The notes under the pieces: generated by a model
What the model was told of the DNA's origin: nothing
Database searches by the model: none
Seen by the model: only the letters and a program-made list of their open reading frames with translations
Program-made: the position numbers and the translations under genes
Part shown: in pieces, positions 4,332 through 5,674 of the stretch
Numbering within the stretch: position 1 is the first letter of the stretch
How the letters are laid out: every line of letters begins with the position of its first letter
Assembly: GCA_027083485.1 (NCBI GenBank)
Contig: JALWOO010000390.1
Span: 1-5,674 of the forward strand
Source of the DNA: Amylibacter sp.
GTDB taxonomy: Bacteria > Pseudomonadota > Alphaproteobacteria > Rhodobacterales > Rhodobacteraceae
Direction of reading: 5' to 3'
Length of the DNA: 5,674 nt

Positions 4332-5516
4332 TATCACCTTGGCTGCGGCCTCGATTGCGCCGCTGCCATGGGGAATCCCCAGTGCCTTGAGGCCGGCATC
4401 CATGGTGCCGATGGTGCCCATCATCATCGGAATATTCAAATGCCCCATATGGCCGACCCGCAACATCGCATCGGCGGGGGGCCAGCCGTATTCTTCTGTT
4501 CCCAGCCCGATGCCCAGCGTCAGCCCGCCTTTTTCCTCGCACCACGCGCGCAGGCGTGCGGCGTTATCTGCTTCGCTGATCAGCGTGGTTACCGCGCGGG
4601 AGCGTTCCGCCGGATTGACAATATTGGGGCGCAGCGCTTCCGGCCCCCAGACATCCACCGCGGTCCAGAGCGCCCGGGCAAAGGTGTCGTGCCGCGCCCA
4701 GGCGTTTTCAAGACCTTCTTCATACAAAAGCATATCCAGCGATTCGCGCAGGCCAAGCAAATGATGCGTGGGCGGCGTGCCCCCGAAGCGTTCATAGAAC
4801 CGTTTGGGGTGGGCGCGGGGCTGCCAGTCCCAGTATTGCGATACCAGATTGGCGGACTTTCGCGCCAAAGCGGCCCGATCTGTAAAAAACACAAACCCCA
4901 ATCCAGCCGGTACCATCAGCCCTTTTTGGCTGCCGGAAACCATCACATCAACGCCCCATTTGTCCATTTCAAAGCGTTCACAGCCAAGCGACGCAATGCA
5001 ATCCACCATGAACAGGGCCGGATGGTCGCTGGCGTCGATGGCTTTGCGCAGGGCCGGAATATCGTTTTGAACCGATGATCCGGTATCGGTTTGCACGGTC
5101 AGCACTGCTTGAATGTCAAAGCTGCTGTCCTGTTTCAGGCGGCCGGCCAAAACCTGCGGGTCCGCAGCACTTGCAGGGCCAAAATCCAGCACTTCCACAT
5201 CAAGCCCCATTGAACGGGCCAAATTCGCCCAGCCATGGCCAAAAATTCCGGTACCAAGCACCAGAATTTTGTCCCCTTTGGAAAAACAATTGGCCAGCGC
5301 GGCTTCCCATGCGCCATGCCCGTTGGAAATGTAAATCACGCCATGCCCTTTGGTGCGGGCCAGTTTTTGCAGGTCCGGAAATATGGTTTTTGCGCTTTCC
5401 ACCATCTCGCCCTCGTAAATATTGGGCGATGGCCGATGCATGGCTGCCAGTACCCGATCCGGGATGATGGAGGGGCCGGGAATGGAGAGCTGCAGACGTC
5501 CGAAATTGAGGGCCAT
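4314..5516 (-). CDS. Class V PLP aminotransferase, serine/alanine/ureidoglycine-glyoxylate type (PucG-like)
   Basis: ATG 5516 is preceded by GGAA six bases upstream and opens MALNFGRLQLSIPGPSIIPDR, the expected beginning of this family (x-x-PGP). An in-frame start at 5573 would add 19 unusual residues and overlap the promoter candidate, so it is rejected. The 400-residue protein has SNGHGAWEAAL (64-74, PLP phosphate loop, W70 over the ring), FMVDCIASLG (169-178, D172) and VSGSQKGLMVPAGLG (193-207) with Schiff-base K198. RVGHMGH (353-359) carries the substrate-carboxylate R353. Overall it resembles serine-glyoxylate and alanine-glyoxylate aminotransferases, so it makes glycine from glyoxylate. 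Beside allE and allA it could instead be an (S)-ureidoglycine-glyoxylate aminotransferase; general motifs do not separate these. It converges on allA with an 18-base overlap. Confidence 0.88.
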   Translation of the reverse strand: MALNFGRLQLSIPGPSIIPDRVLAAMHRPSPNIYEGEMVESAKTIFPDLQKLARTKGHGVIYISNGHGAWEAALANCFSKGDKILVLGTGIFGHGWANLARSMGLDVEVLDFGPASAADPQVLAGRLKQDSSFDIQAVLTVQTDTGSSVQNDIPALRKAIDASDHPALFMVDCIASLGCERFEMDKWGVDVMVSGSQKGLMVPAGLGFVFFTDRAALARKSANLVSQYWDWQPRAHPKRFYERFGGTPPTHHLLGLRESLDMLLYEEGLENAWARHDTFARALWTAVDVWGPEALRPNIVNPAERSRAVTTLISEADNAARLRAWCEEKGGLTLGIGLGTEEYGWPPADAMLRVGHMGHLNIPMMMGTIGTMDAGLKALGIPHGSGAIEAAAKVISEHDF

Positions 5517-5544
5517 ATTGGGTTCCGTTGTTTTGGTTGTACAA

Positions 5545-5573
5545 TAGCTAACCGTGTATTCGGCAAGCGTCAA
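5545..5573 (-). promoter_or_regulatory. Candidate promoter for the class V aminotransferase
   Basis: On the minus strand TTGACG (5573-5568) and TAGCTA (5550-5545) are 17 bases apart, with about 28 bases from the -10 to the ATG at 5516. A dyad CAAGCG...CGCTTG (5564-5586) overlaps the -35, a good place for a repressor. Confidence 0.45.
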
Positions 5574-5586
5574 AACTTTTCGCTTG
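5564..5586. repeat. Dyad CAAGCG...CGCTTG over the divergent promoter
   Basis: CAAGCG (5564-5569) and CGCTTG (5581-5586) are perfect 6-base arms 11 bases apart; inside lie AAAA (5572-5575) and TTTT (5577-5580), making the element nearly symmetric. It sits between the minus-strand aminotransferase and the plus-strand gene starting at 5647, and overlaps the -35 of the former. An operator shared by both genes is an inference. Confidence 0.4.
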
Positions 5587-5590
5587 TGCG

Positions 5591-5619
5591 TTGGACATCC
5601 CTGTATGGCATGCTAAAAG
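5591..5619 (+). promoter_or_regulatory. Weak candidate promoter for the gene at the right edge
   Basis: TTGGAC (5591-5596) and TAAAAG (5614-5619) are 17 bases apart on the plus strand, upstream of the ATG at 5647. The -35 is fair and the -10 poor. Confidence 0.25.
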
Positions 5620-5646
5620 GCAGGTCGAAATTGGAATGCGGGACTG

Positions 5647-5674
5647 ATGAGCAAACCACAAGCGAAACAAATGA
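5647..5674 (+). CDS. Start of an unidentified gene, cut by the window end
   Basis: ATG 5647 opens MSKPQAKQM and remains open to the last base, with GGGA just upstream as a weak ribosome site. Only nine codons are visible, so nothing can be said of function. A divergent start next to a catabolic gene is a common place for its regulator, but that is only position. The start could also be chance. Confidence 0.4.

Noticed and set aside
4368..5078. Plus-strand open frame of 236 codons antisense to the class V aminotransferase
   Set aside because: It is a shadow of a gene with complete catalytic motifs; its product is Pro/Gln/His-rich with no recognisable domain.
5517..5573. Longer N-terminus of the class V aminotransferase from 5573
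   Set aside because: The added residues are not family-like and would cover the -35/-10 candidate; ATG 5516 has a ribosome site and starts at the conserved N-terminus.

Overview
The window is a purine/allantoin catabolism region of an alphaproteobacterium. The moderately high GC, the base use and the protein flavour fit the Rhodobacteraceae/Roseobacter group; this is an inference from style, not from a marker gene. No rRNA, tRNA, CRISPR array or complete mobile element is visible.

Left edge (1-431): the 3' end of an unidentified plus-strand gene meets, tail to tail, a 58-residue minus-strand protein that is almost entirely a twin-arginine (Tat) signal-like segment. The 134-base gap at 432-565 separates it from the next, divergent operon.

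Plus-strand operon 1 (566-2546): a class I/II, HisC-like PLP aminotransferase overlaps by 8 bases a PuuE-type allantoinase, so the two are probably translationally coupled. A 511-base non-coding stretch follows (2547-3057). Its second half is AT-rich, carries a good sigma-70 promoter candidate, and is packed with inverted repeats, two of which recur at 22-base spacing.

Plus-strand operon 2 (3058-4331): (S)-ureidoglycine aminohydrolase (allE) and ureidoglycolate lyase (allA) overlap by 4 bases (ATGA). allA converges on, and overlaps by 18 bases, a minus-strand class V aminotransferase of the serine/alanine/ureidoglycine-glyoxylate family (4314-5516). At the right edge a divergent plus-strand gene appears to begin at 5647.

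Together the genes describe allantoin -> allantoate (PuuE), then, after an allantoate-hydrolysing enzyme not present here, (S)-ureidoglycine -> (S)-ureidoglycolate + ammonia (AllE) -> glyoxylate + urea (AllA). The class V aminotransferase could convert glyoxylate to glycine, or compete with AllE for ureidoglycine. The HisC-like aminotransferase has no established step in this pathway and is the main enzymatic puzzle. The palindrome-rich leader before allE is the main regulatory puzzle.
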